A stretch of 55,394 nucleotides of DNA from an uncultured Cetobacterium sp. (GTDB lineage: Bacteria > Fusobacteriota > Fusobacteriia > Fusobacteriales > Fusobacteriaceae), in assembly GCA_900766645.1 (NCBI GenBank), contig CAAFWD010000183.1, positions 1 through 55,394 of the forward strand, read 5' to 3'. Numbering within the stretch: the first letter of the stretch is position 1; each line of letters opens with the position of its first letter. A program made the position numbers and the translations under genes. The notes below the pieces were generated by a model, which saw only the letters and a list, made by a program, of their open reading frames with translations, was not told where the DNA came from and ran no database searches. Below are positions 16,911 through 24,885 of this stretch, one piece after another.

Positions 16911-17300
16911 GTGGCTAAGAAGAAAGTAGCTAAAATCAAGAAGAAATTGAAAAATATTCCTAACGGAGTAGCTCATATACATTCAACTTTCAATAACACA
17001 ATAGTAGCAATTACTGATGTGGAAGGTAAAGTAGTAAGCTGGAAATCAGGAGGAACTTCTGGTTTCAAGGGAACTAAAAAAGGAACTCCATTCGCAGCTC
17101 AAATTGCAGCTGAGCAAGCAGCTCAAATCGCAATGGAAAATGGAATGAAAAAGGTTGAAGTAAAAGTGAAAGGACCTGGATCAGGAAGAGAAGCATGTAT
17201 CAGATCTCTTCAAGCAGCAGGATTAGAAGTTACAAAGATTACTGACGTAACTCCAGTTCCACACAATGGATGTAGACCACCAAAAAGAAGAAGAGTGTAA
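16911..17300 (+). CDS. rpsK: Small-subunit ribosomal protein S11
   Basis: A 129-residue platform protein of the 30S subunit near the E site. It starts at GTG behind AAGGAGGT. The IHSTFNNTIV segment (residues 23-32) and the C-terminus PHNGCRPPKRRRV are canonical. Confidence 0.98.
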   Translation: MAKKKVAKIKKKLKNIPNGVAHIHSTFNNTIVAITDVEGKVVSWKSGGTSGFKGTKKGTPFAAQIAAEQAAQIAMENGMKKVEVKVKGPGSGREACIRSLQAAGLEVTKITDVTPVPHNGCRPPKRRRV

Positions 17301-17363
17301 TAACACTTTATTCAAGCTCATTATCGTAGAGAATTTATTAAGTGAAGGAGGAATAAGAAAAAG

Positions 17364-17951
17364 ATGGCAAGAAATAGACAGCCTGTTTTAAAGAAATGTA
17401 GAGCTCTTGGAATTGATCCAGTTGTTTTAGGAGTAAACAAATCTTCAAAAAGAGGGCCAAGACCTAATGCAAACAAAAAGCCTACTGAGTATGCTATTCA
17501 ATTAAATGAAAAGCAAAAGGCTAAATTTATATACAACGTAATGGAGAAGCAATTCAGAAAATTATATGATGAGGCTTCAAGAAAGGATGGAGTTACTGGT
17601 TTAACTTTAATCCAATATTTAGAGAGAAGACTAGAGAACGTAGTTTACAGACTAGGATTCGCTAAAACTAGAAGACAAGCTAGACAAGTTGTGTCTCACG
17701 GACACGTTGCAGTTAACGGAAGAAAAGTTAACATCGCATCTTATAGAGTAAAAGCAGGGGATGTAGTATCTGTAATCGAGAACTCTAAAAACTTAGAGAT
17801 CATAAAGACTGCAGTAGAAGAGAAGACAGTTCCAGCATGGTTAGAGTTAGATAAAGCTAACTTTGCAGGTAAAGTTCTTCAGAACCCAACTAAAGACGAC
17901 TTAGATTTCGATCTAAACGAAGCTTTAATAGTTGAGTTCTATTCTAGATAA
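17364..17951 (+). CDS. rpsD: Small-subunit ribosomal protein S4, zinc-free form
   Basis: A 195-residue 16S rRNA assembly initiator and, in many bacteria, an autoregulator. The N-terminal zinc knuckle is absent, with only one cysteine (KKCRALGI). The S4 RNA-binding domain RLENVVYRLGFAKTRRQARQ is present. Its position inside the alpha block is as in Proteobacteria; in Bacillus rpsD is monocistronic. That makes S4 control of the upstream rpsM leader plausible. Confidence 0.97.
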   Translation: MARNRQPVLKKCRALGIDPVVLGVNKSSKRGPRPNANKKPTEYAIQLNEKQKAKFIYNVMEKQFRKLYDEASRKDGVTGLTLIQYLERRLENVVYRLGFAKTRRQARQVVSHGHVAVNGRKVNIASYRVKAGDVVSVIENSKNLEIIKTAVEEKTVPAWLELDKANFAGKVLQNPTKDDLDFDLNEALIVEFYSR

Positions 17952-17977
17952 TAAATCCTTTGACAGGAGTTGATTAA

Positions 17978-18955
17978 ATGTTAAAAATAGAAAAACATGC
18001 TAAGGGTATTAACATTACCGAGTTAAAGACAAGTGACTTTTCAGGTCAATATGTTATAGAGCCTTTATATAGAGGATATGGACATACAATTGGTAATGCT
18101 TTGAGAAGAGTTTTATTATCATCTATACCAGGTGCTGCTATCAAAGGTGTTAGAATTGATGGAGTACTAAGTGAATTCTCAGTTATGGAAGGTGTAAAAG
18201 AAGCTGTAACAGAGATCATGTTAAATGTAAAAGAGGTAGTAATAAAAGCAGAAACTGCTGGAGAAAGAAAAATGACTCTTTCTGCAAAGGGACCTAAGAC
18301 TGTTACAGCTGCTGACATAATACCAGATATCGGATTAGAAATTGTAAACCCAGATCAAATTATCTGTACGTTAACTACAGATAGAGAGATCGATATGGAG
18401 TTTATAGTTGATACTGGAGAAGGATTTGTTGTTGCTGAAGAGATAGAGAAAAAAGATTGGGCTGTAGATTTCATAGCTGTAGATGCTATTTATACACCAA
18501 TTAAGAAAGTATCTTATTCTGTTCAGGATACAATGGTTGGAAGAATGACTGACTTTGATAAGTTAACTTTAGACATAGAGACTGATGGAAGTGTAGAGAT
18601 AAGAGACGCTATTTCTTATGCTATAGAGCTTCTAAAGTATCATTTAGATCCATTCCTAGATTTAGGAAACAGAATGGATCACTTAAGAGTGGATCTTGAA
18701 GAGGAGGAGGAAACTCCAACATCAACAAGCAAAGCTGATGATATAATGAACACAAGAATAGAGGAGCTAGATTTAACAGTTAGATCATTCAACTGTTTAA
18801 AGAAAGCTGGAATCGAAGAAGTTGGACAATTGGCAAAAATGTCAATGAACGAACTTCTAAAGATAAAAAATCTAGGAAGAAAATCACTAGATGAGATCCT
18901 TGAAAAGATGAAAGAACTTGGGTTCGATCTAAATGGAAACGGATCTGTTGAATAA
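17978..18955 (+). CDS. rpoA: RNA polymerase alpha subunit
   Basis: A 325-residue subunit that nucleates RNA polymerase assembly and contacts UP elements and activators. The N-terminal domain carries EPLYRGYGHTIGNALRRVLL near residues 28-47. The C-terminal domain spans about residues 250-318, with IEELDLTVRSFNCLKKAGI and NLGRKSLDEI. The linker is acidic (LEEEEETPTS). Confidence 0.98.
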   Translation: MLKIEKHAKGINITELKTSDFSGQYVIEPLYRGYGHTIGNALRRVLLSSIPGAAIKGVRIDGVLSEFSVMEGVKEAVTEIMLNVKEVVIKAETAGERKMTLSAKGPKTVTAADIIPDIGLEIVNPDQIICTLTTDREIDMEFIVDTGEGFVVAEEIEKKDWAVDFIAVDAIYTPIKKVSYSVQDTMVGRMTDFDKLTLDIETDGSVEIRDAISYAIELLKYHLDPFLDLGNRMDHLRVDLEEEEETPTSTSKADDIMNTRIEELDLTVRSFNCLKKAGIEEVGQLAKMSMNELLKIKNLGRKSLDEILEKMKELGFDLNGNGSVE

Positions 18956-18979
18956 TTAGATAAGGAGGCTAACTGACTA

Positions 18980-19330
18980 ATGAACCACAATAAATCATAT
19001 AGAAAGTTAGGGAGAAGAGCTGATCATAGAAAAGCTATGTTAATGAACTTAACAATATCTCTAATTTTATCAGATAGAATAGAAACTACTGTAACTAGAG
19101 CTAAAGAACTTAGAAAGTTTGCTGAGAGAATGGTAACTCTTGGTAAAAAAGGAACTCTTGCTTCTAGAAGACAAGCATTCGCATTCTTAAGAAGCGAAGA
19201 GGCTGTTGCTAAGTTATTCAATGACTTAGCTCCAAAGTATGCTGAGAGAAACGGTGGATATACAAGAATCATCAGAACTTCTGTAAGAAAGGGAGATTCT
19301 GCTGAGATGGCTATAATCGAGTTAGTTTAA
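18980..19330 (+). CDS. rplQ: Large-subunit ribosomal protein L17
   Basis: A 116-residue 50S protein at the tunnel exit. It opens MNHNKSYRKLGRRADHRKAM and ends with the usual GDSAEMAIIELV. It is the last gene of the ribosomal supercluster; a strong terminator starts 12 bases after its stop. Confidence 0.98.
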   Translation: MNHNKSYRKLGRRADHRKAMLMNLTISLILSDRIETTVTRAKELRKFAERMVTLGKKGTLASRRQAFAFLRSEEAVAKLFNDLAPKYAERNGGYTRIIRTSVRKGDSAEMAIIELV

Positions 19331-19342
19331 TTACTAGCTTGT

Positions 19343-19374
19343 AAAAAGACTGGAAATTTTCCAGTCTTTTTTTT
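19343..19374 (+). terminator. Terminator of the ribosomal operon
   Basis: A 13-bp perfect stem (19343-19355 with 19359-19371) is followed by T's to 19374. It closes the long ribosomal transcription unit after rplQ. Confidence 0.92.
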
Positions 19375-19456
19375 ATCCTTTATTATTTTATGTACATTAT
19401 TCAATGTTTTTTACAACGAAAAAAACAAAAATACTTCAAAAAACAAACGAAATGTA

Positions 19457-19485
19457 TTGCAATTAGTTAAAAATTAGAGTATAAT
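19457..19485 (+). promoter_or_regulatory. Promoter of the cold-shock gene
   Basis: TTGCAA (19457-19462), a 17-base spacer and TATAAT (19480-19485). The predicted 5' untranslated region is about 50 bases, much shorter than that of E. coli cspA. Confidence 0.75.
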
Positions 19486-19542
19486 ACTTTTACAAAGTAC
19501 CTAGGGGGACTATTATTTATTTTATAACACGGAGGTTTTGAA

Positions 19543-19743
19543 ATGTTAAAAGGAACAGTAAAATGGTTTAACAAAGAAAAAGGATTTGGTTTTGTAACTT
19601 GTGAAGAAGGAAAAGATTATTTCGTACACTTTACAGGAATTATCGGGGAAGGGTTCAGAACTTTAGAAGAGGGACAACCAGTTTCTTTCGTAGTAGAGGA
19701 AGGAAATAAAGGTCCAATCGCTAAAGATGTTCAAGTTGGATAA
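19543..19743 (+). CDS. Cold-shock domain protein
   Basis: A 66-residue single cold-shock domain that binds single-stranded RNA or DNA and acts as an RNA chaperone. RNP1 (KGFGFVT) and RNP2 (DYFVHF) are intact, although the RNP2 residue pattern is DYFVHF rather than DIFVHF. The gene is monocistronic, between its own promoter and terminator, with CGGAGGT before the ATG. Which of several Csp paralogues it is cannot be told. Confidence 0.95.
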   Translation: MLKGTVKWFNKEKGFGFVTCEEGKDYFVHFTGIIGEGFRTLEEGQPVSFVVEEGNKGPIAKDVQVG

Positions 19744-19768
19744 TTAAATTACTTAGCTATAAAATTAT

Positions 19769-19799
19769 TGAGTGAATTATATTCACTCATTTTTTTTTT
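19769..19799 (+). terminator. Terminator of the cold-shock gene
   Basis: An 8-bp stem (TGAGTGAA 19769-19776 with TTCACTCA 19782-19789) is followed by a run of ten T's. Confidence 0.92.
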
Positions 19800-19860
19800 A
19801 ATAAAAAACATATAAAATATGATAAAATATAATATATATTAAAAAAGGGGAAATTTTGAT

Positions 19861-20451
19861 ATGATATTAGGATTGACTGGAGGTATTGGTTCAGGGAAGT
19901 CTACTGTGAGTAAAATACTAAAAGAGAATGGAGTAAAAATTTTTGATGCAGATATTATTGCTAAAAATATTTTACAATCATATGAAGCTAAGAAAGAGAT
20001 AGAAGAAAAAATTGGAAAGCAATTTATTTTAGAAACTGGAGATATAGATAAATTAGAACTTAAAAAATTTATATTTTCTAATAAAGAAGCATTAAATAAA
20101 TTGAATAATATAATTCATCCTAAAGTAATAGAGTTTTATAAAAAAATAAATTTAGAGTATAAAGATAAAAAAGAAATTGTAGTATTTGATATACCCTTAT
20201 TGTATGAAACAAATCTTGATAAATATTGTGATTTGGTTATGGTGGTGGATATAGATTTTAATACACAGGTTGATAGGATTATGGCTAGAGATAATATTTC
20301 AAAAGAACTAGCTATAAATATTATTAACAACCAAATTTCAAACAAATCTAGAAAAGAAAAAGCAGATATTCTTATAAAAAATAATGGAACAATGGAAGAA
20401 TTAAAAAATAATGTATTAAAAATTTTAGAAGAATTAAAGAGAGGAAAGTAA
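19861..20451 (+). CDS. coaE: Dephospho-CoA kinase
   Basis: Catalyses the last step of coenzyme A synthesis, phosphorylating dephospho-CoA on the 3' ribose hydroxyl. It is 196 residues, with the P-loop GGIGSGKST at 7-15 and FDADIIAKNI soon after. It heads a packed six-gene run (coaE to the FakA-FakB fusion). Its stop overlaps the next start by one base (TAATG). An AT-rich stretch upstream may hold a promoter but no clear -35 was found. Confidence 0.95.
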   Translation: MILGLTGGIGSGKSTVSKILKENGVKIFDADIIAKNILQSYEAKKEIEEKIGKQFILETGDIDKLELKKFIFSNKEALNKLNNIIHPKVIEFYKKINLEYKDKKEIVVFDIPLLYETNLDKYCDLVMVVDIDFNTQVDRIMARDNISKELAINIINNQISNKSRKEKADILIKNNGTMEELKNNVLKILEELKRGK

Positions 20452-22601
20452 TGAAAATAGTGGCCCCAGCGGGAAGTATTGAGAGATTTTATGCAGCTAT
20501 AAAGGGTGGAGCAGAAGAGATTTATATGGGATTAAAAGGGTTTGGAGCAAGAAGAAATGCTGTAAATTTAACAGTTTCAGAATATAAAGAAGCTTTAGAC
20601 TATGCCCATTTAAGAGGAGTTAAAGTATTTTTAACTTTAAACACTATAATGATGGATGTTGAAATAGAAGCAATATACCATAACTTAAAAGAGTTATACA
20701 AGCATGGATTAGATGCGGTTATAGTTCAAGATTTTGGATTGGCAAAATTTATTAAAGAAAATTTTGATGGATTGGAATTACATGGTAGCACTCAAATGAC
20801 AGTAGCTAATCATATAGAAGCAAATTATTTAAAATCATTAGGATTTGAAAGAGTTGTTTTACCTAGGGAACTATCATTTGAAGAGATTAAAGAGATTAGG
20901 GAGAATACAGATATAGAATTAGAAATATTTGTTTCAGGAGCTTTATGTATATCTTATTCAGGAAATTGTTATATGAGTAGTTTCATAGGTGGTCGTAGCG
21001 GAAATAGAGGAATGTGTGCTCAGCCATGTAGAAAGAAATACACTTCATGTGATGAGGATAAAGGATACTTTTTAAGTCCTAAAGATCAGATGTTAGGATT
21101 TGAAGAGATACAAAAATTAAAGGAAATTGGAATAGATAGTATAAAATTAGAAGGAAGAATGAAAGAACCTAATTATGTTTATCAAACAGTTTCATATTAT
21201 AAAAATATAATTAATGGAATAAATGTTGATGAAAAAAGCTCACATATTTTTAATAGAGGATATAGTGATGGATATTTTTATAAGTCTGATAAAGAGAAGA
21301 TAATGAATAAAGATTATGCAAGTCATATAGGAAAAGAATTAGGAATTTTAACTGGAAATGAATTAAAACTTTCAGAGAAAGTTGTTTTAGGTGATGGGTT
21401 AATCTATTTAAGTGGAAATTATGAAAAATTGGGTGGTGGCTATATAAATAAAATAGATACCAGATTTGAAAAAGGAAAAAAGTTTGCTGATTCAGGAGAA
21501 AAAATACTTTTATCAGGGCTTCCAAAAGGAACAAAATATATTCATAAAAATTATTCAAAAGAAATTTCAGATTTAACAGAAAGTGAAATAAAAAAAGCGG
21601 ATAAAAAACAAATAATTTTAATTGAATTTATGGGAGAAATAGAAAAAAATCCAAAGGTCAAAGCATATCTTTATAATGGGAGAAAAGATAAAATTGAAGT
21701 TGAAGTATATGGAGATAAATCTCTAGAGAAAGCTAAAAATAAAGGAACCGATGAAGCAATTGTCAAAGAAAAATTATTAGAATTAGGGGATACAACATTT
21801 GTAGGTGAAGTGAAAAATATTATTTTATCAGAGGGAGTATTTATTCCACATTCATTATTAAAACAGTTAAAAAGAGAGATGGTAGATAAATTATCTGAAA
21901 AATTAGTTGAAAGCTATAGAAGAGAACATCAAATAGAAATAAAAAAAGTTGAAAGAAAAGAGAATAGTTCAAAGAAAATAATTTTATCAGCAATTGTTCA
22001 AAATGAAAGGCAAGAAAATATTTTAAAAGATCTTGGAATTGAAAAAATATATAAAAAAAATCTAGATGTAGCCCGTGAAGGAGCTTTAAATAAAATAGAT
22101 TTAGAAAATAAAATGGGCAATAATTTATATCAAATTTTAGAAAATAAAAATGCTCAAGTAATTTCAGGGTGGAATATGAATATATCTAATAGATATGCTT
22201 TTGAACAGTTATCAAAAATAGAAAAATTAGATACTATTATTGTTTCACCAGAGATTAGTTATAGAAGATTAGAAGAGATAGGAGAAACAAAGATAAAAAA
22301 AGCTATCTTAGGATATGGAAAACTTAGAGGAATGTATATAGAACTTCCTTTGACAAAGGATGAAATATCTATTGAAAATGAGCAAGGAGATAAATTTACA
22401 GTTATTAAAAATAGTTTTGGAAACAGTGAAATCTATTTAGAAAAACCTTTAAATATTTTTAAAGATATAAAATATTTAGAACAAATAGGGATTTCTGAAT
22501 TTGTAATGGAATTTACAAATGAAACAGAGGAAGAGATAAAAGATATTATTAAAGGCAATGGAGAGTATAGAGCTTATAACTATGAAAAAGGGGTGTTTTA
22601 A
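20451..22601 (+). CDS. U32 peptidase-family protein (RlhA/TrhP type RNA hydroxylation factor)
   Basis: A 716-residue member of the U32 family. Characterised relatives, RlhA (23S rRNA) and TrhP (tRNA), are needed for prephenate-dependent RNA hydroxylation, while older members were called collagenases. The U32 signature EIFVSGALCISYSGNCYMS lies at residues 158-176. Four cysteines (166, 173, 189, 193) could hold an iron-sulphur cluster. The long form with a C-terminal extension resembles RlhA more than the shorter TrhP proteins. The exact RNA target is not deducible. Confidence 0.88.
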   Translation: MKIVAPAGSIERFYAAIKGGAEEIYMGLKGFGARRNAVNLTVSEYKEALDYAHLRGVKVFLTLNTIMMDVEIEAIYHNLKELYKHGLDAVIVQDFGLAKFIKENFDGLELHGSTQMTVANHIEANYLKSLGFERVVLPRELSFEEIKEIRENTDIELEIFVSGALCISYSGNCYMSSFIGGRSGNRGMCAQPCRKKYTSCDEDKGYFLSPKDQMLGFEEIQKLKEIGIDSIKLEGRMKEPNYVYQTVSYYKNIINGINVDEKSSHIFNRGYSDGYFYKSDKEKIMNKDYASHIGKELGILTGNELKLSEKVVLGDGLIYLSGNYEKLGGGYINKIDTRFEKGKKFADSGEKILLSGLPKGTKYIHKNYSKEISDLTESEIKKADKKQIILIEFMGEIEKNPKVKAYLYNGRKDKIEVEVYGDKSLEKAKNKGTDEAIVKEKLLELGDTTFVGEVKNIILSEGVFIPHSLLKQLKREMVDKLSEKLVESYRREHQIEIKKVERKENSSKKIILSAIVQNERQENILKDLGIEKIYKKNLDVAREGALNKIDLENKMGNNLYQILENKNAQVISGWNMNISNRYAFEQLSKIEKLDTIIVSPEISYRRLEEIGETKIKKAILGYGKLRGMYIELPLTKDEISIENEQGDKFTVIKNSFGNSEIYLEKPLNIFKDIKYLEQIGISEFVMEFTNETEEEIKDIIKGNGEYRAYNYEKGVF

Positions 22602-23099
22602 TTGAAGAAGAAAATAGTTAGAAATTTAGCAACAGTATTCGGATTAGGAGATATGCCAAAAGCTCCAGGAACATTTGGAACACTTGGAGGAATTCCTATA
22701 TATATTGGACTTGTTTTATTAAAAAAAATATTTCCAAACAACATGGTGTATAACTCTTTTTATTTTATGTTTTTAATGACATTTTTTGCGATAGCAGTTT
22801 ATATTTGTGATATAGCAGAAAGAGAAATTTTTAGAGAAAAAGATCCACAAGCAGTTGTAATTGACGAAGTTTTAGGATTTTTAACAACATTATTTTTAAT
22901 AAATCCAGTTGGAGTATTTGATACTATGATGGCAATAGTAATTGGATTCGTAATATTCAGATTTTTTGATATTACAAAAATAGGACCAATATACAAATCA
23001 CAATTTTTTGGAAATGGTGTAGGAGTAGTGTTGGATGATTTTTTAGCTGGAGTAATCGGAAACTTTTTAATGGTTTGCATTTGGACTGTATTTTTTTAA
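22602..23099 (+). CDS. pgpA: Phosphatidylglycerophosphatase A
   Basis: A 165-residue membrane enzyme that removes phosphate from phosphatidylglycerol phosphate. It starts at TTG directly after the previous stop codon. GDMPKAPGTFGTLGG (residues 17-31) and AVVIDEVLGF (83-92) are the family's conserved acidic and metal-binding segments. About four transmembrane stretches are visible. It belongs to the coaE-to-FakAB operon, whose last gene also touches phospholipid supply. Confidence 0.92.
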   Translation: MKKKIVRNLATVFGLGDMPKAPGTFGTLGGIPIYIGLVLLKKIFPNNMVYNSFYFMFLMTFFAIAVYICDIAEREIFREKDPQAVVIDEVLGFLTTLFLINPVGVFDTMMAIVIGFVIFRFFDITKIGPIYKSQFFGNGVGVVLDDFLAGVIGNFLMVCIWTVFF

Positions 23100-23111
23100 T
23101 AGGAGTGACTT

Positions 23112-24317
23112 ATGAATTGTACTTTAATACTTGTGGGAACAGAACTTTTAAATGGAGGAACAGTTGATACAAACAGTATTTATATGGCAGAAGAATTAAA
23201 TAAATTTGGCATAGAAATAGCTTATAAATTAACTGTAGGAGATAAGCTTGAGAAAATAGTGGACGCACTGGAGTTTGCTAGTAGCAAAAGTGATTTAGTA
23301 ATTTTATCAGGAGGGCTAGGTCCAACAGATGATGATTTAACTAAAAGTGCAGTTAGCAAATTCTTAAATAGAAAATTAAAGGTTGATAATGATGAGCTAG
23401 AGGAATTAAAATTAAAATTTAAAAAAAGAGGGATAAATTTTTTAGCTAAAAACTTGAAAGAGGTAGAAAAGCCTGAAGGAGCGATTTCCATAAAAAATGA
23501 CGTTGGAATGGCTCCAGCTTTTTATGTAGAAAATTTAGTTGCTTTTCCAGGGGTACCAAGGGAGCTATTTAACATGTTTCCTAAATTTTTAAAATTTTAC
23601 TCTGAAGAAAAAAAACTTGAAATAGAACCAATATATGCTAAAGATCTATTAGTTTTAGGAATACCTGAGTCTATTTTAGAGGAAAAAATAAAAGTACATT
23701 TCACAGAACCAAAAATAGAATATGAATTTCTTGTAAAAGATTACGGTATAATAGTGAGAATGCAATGTAAGGAAAGAGAGAAAAACACAGTAGAAAAAAT
23801 CAGAGAAAAGATATATAATAGTATAGGTGAGCATATTTTTGGTGAAGATAAAGATAGATTGGAAGAAAAAATTTTTAAGAAATTAAAAGAAAAAAATTAC
23901 ACTTTATCAGTAGCAGAATCTTGTTCAGGAGGATTATTATCTGCAAAATTAATAGGTGTTTCTGGGATATCAGAAATATTTAAAGAAGGGATAGTATCTT
24001 ATAGTAATGATGCTAAAGTAAATAGATTACATATAGAAAGAGAAATAATAAATAGATATGGAGCTGTAAGTAAAGAAGTTGCAGAAAAAATGGTAATAGG
24101 TCTAGATAGTGATGTAGCTATCTCAATAACAGGTATAGCTGGACCTACTGGTGGAAGTGAAGAGAAACCAGTTGGATTGGTTTATATAGGGGTAAGAGTA
24201 AAAGATAAAGTAGCAACTTTCAAGCATAACTTTAAAGGGGATAGAAACAGAGTAAGGAATAGAGCAGTTCTTCAAAGTCTATTTGAACTTTACAAAATAT
24301 TAGAGGAGGATGAATAG
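23112..24317 (+). CDS. cinA: CinA, nicotinamide-nucleotide amidase / competence-damage protein
   Basis: A 401-residue two-domain protein. The N-terminal molybdopterin-binding-like (COG1058) domain carries GTELLNGGTVDTNS and LSGGLGPTDDDLT. The C-terminal CinA domain (from about residue 255) carries VAESCSGGLLSAKL and SITGIAGPTGGS and deamidates NMN in pyridine nucleotide salvage. It starts at ATG after AATAGGAGTGA and ends four bases before the XRE gene. Confidence 0.95.
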   Translation: MNCTLILVGTELLNGGTVDTNSIYMAEELNKFGIEIAYKLTVGDKLEKIVDALEFASSKSDLVILSGGLGPTDDDLTKSAVSKFLNRKLKVDNDELEELKLKFKKRGINFLAKNLKEVEKPEGAISIKNDVGMAPAFYVENLVAFPGVPRELFNMFPKFLKFYSEEKKLEIEPIYAKDLLVLGIPESILEEKIKVHFTEPKIEYEFLVKDYGIIVRMQCKEREKNTVEKIREKIYNSIGEHIFGEDKDRLEEKIFKKLKEKNYTLSVAESCSGGLLSAKLIGVSGISEIFKEGIVSYSNDAKVNRLHIEREIINRYGAVSKEVAEKMVIGLDSDVAISITGIAGPTGGSEEKPVGLVYIGVRVKDKVATFKHNFKGDRNRVRNRAVLQSLFELYKILEEDE

Positions 24318-24320
24318 AGA

Positions 24321-24869
24321 GTGAGTATAGGAGAAAGAATAAAGAAGAGCAGAAACGAGAAGTCATTGTCACTTAGAGAGTTAGCTGGAATGGTAGACTT
24401 ATCAGCAAGCTTTTTATCACAAATAGAGCAAGGGAAGGCATCACCTTCGATAGAAAATTTAAAAAAAATAGCTAACTCATTAGATGTTAGAGTTAGTTAT
24501 TTAATAGAAGACGAAGAAGTAAAGAAAAATTCAGATTTAATAAGAGCAGGAGAAAGAAAATTTGTGGAGAGTGTTGATTCTAACACAACAATTTCTTTAT
24601 TAACTTCTTCAAATATAGAGAAAAGTATGGAACCAATTCTTTATGAAATTGGACCTGGAGGAGAAAGTGGAAGAGATTATTACACTCATCCAGGAGAAGA
24701 ATTTATATTTATTTTAGAAGGGTGCTTAGATATTTATTTAGAAGAAAGTGTAGTTAGTCTACACGAAGGAGATAGCTTCTACTTTAAATCTAGTCAAAAG
24801 CATAGATTCAAAAACAATACAGAGAAAAAAACTAAAGCGATATGGGTGGTAAATCCACCAACATTTTAG
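24321..24869 (+). CDS. XRE-family regulator with C-terminal cupin domain
   Basis: A 182-residue transcription factor. The helix-turn-helix lies at about residues 6-60 (SLRELAGMVDLSASFLSQIEQGKASPS). A cupin fold follows at about 110-178 (HPGEEFIFILEGCLDIYLEES, GDSFYFKSSQKHRF), suited to binding a small ligand. It starts at GTG behind GAGGATGAATAGAGA. It sits inside the operon, three bases after cinA and 16 before the FakA-FakB gene, so it may sense a metabolite of that pathway. Target genes are unknown. Confidence 0.93.
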   Translation: MSIGERIKKSRNEKSLSLRELAGMVDLSASFLSQIEQGKASPSIENLKKIANSLDVRVSYLIEDEEVKKNSDLIRAGERKFVESVDSNTTISLLTSSNIEKSMEPILYEIGPGGESGRDYYTHPGEEFIFILEGCLDIYLEESVVSLHEGDSFYFKSSQKHRFKNNTEKKTKAIWVVNPPTF

Positions 24870-24885
24870 TTAATGGAGGAAAATA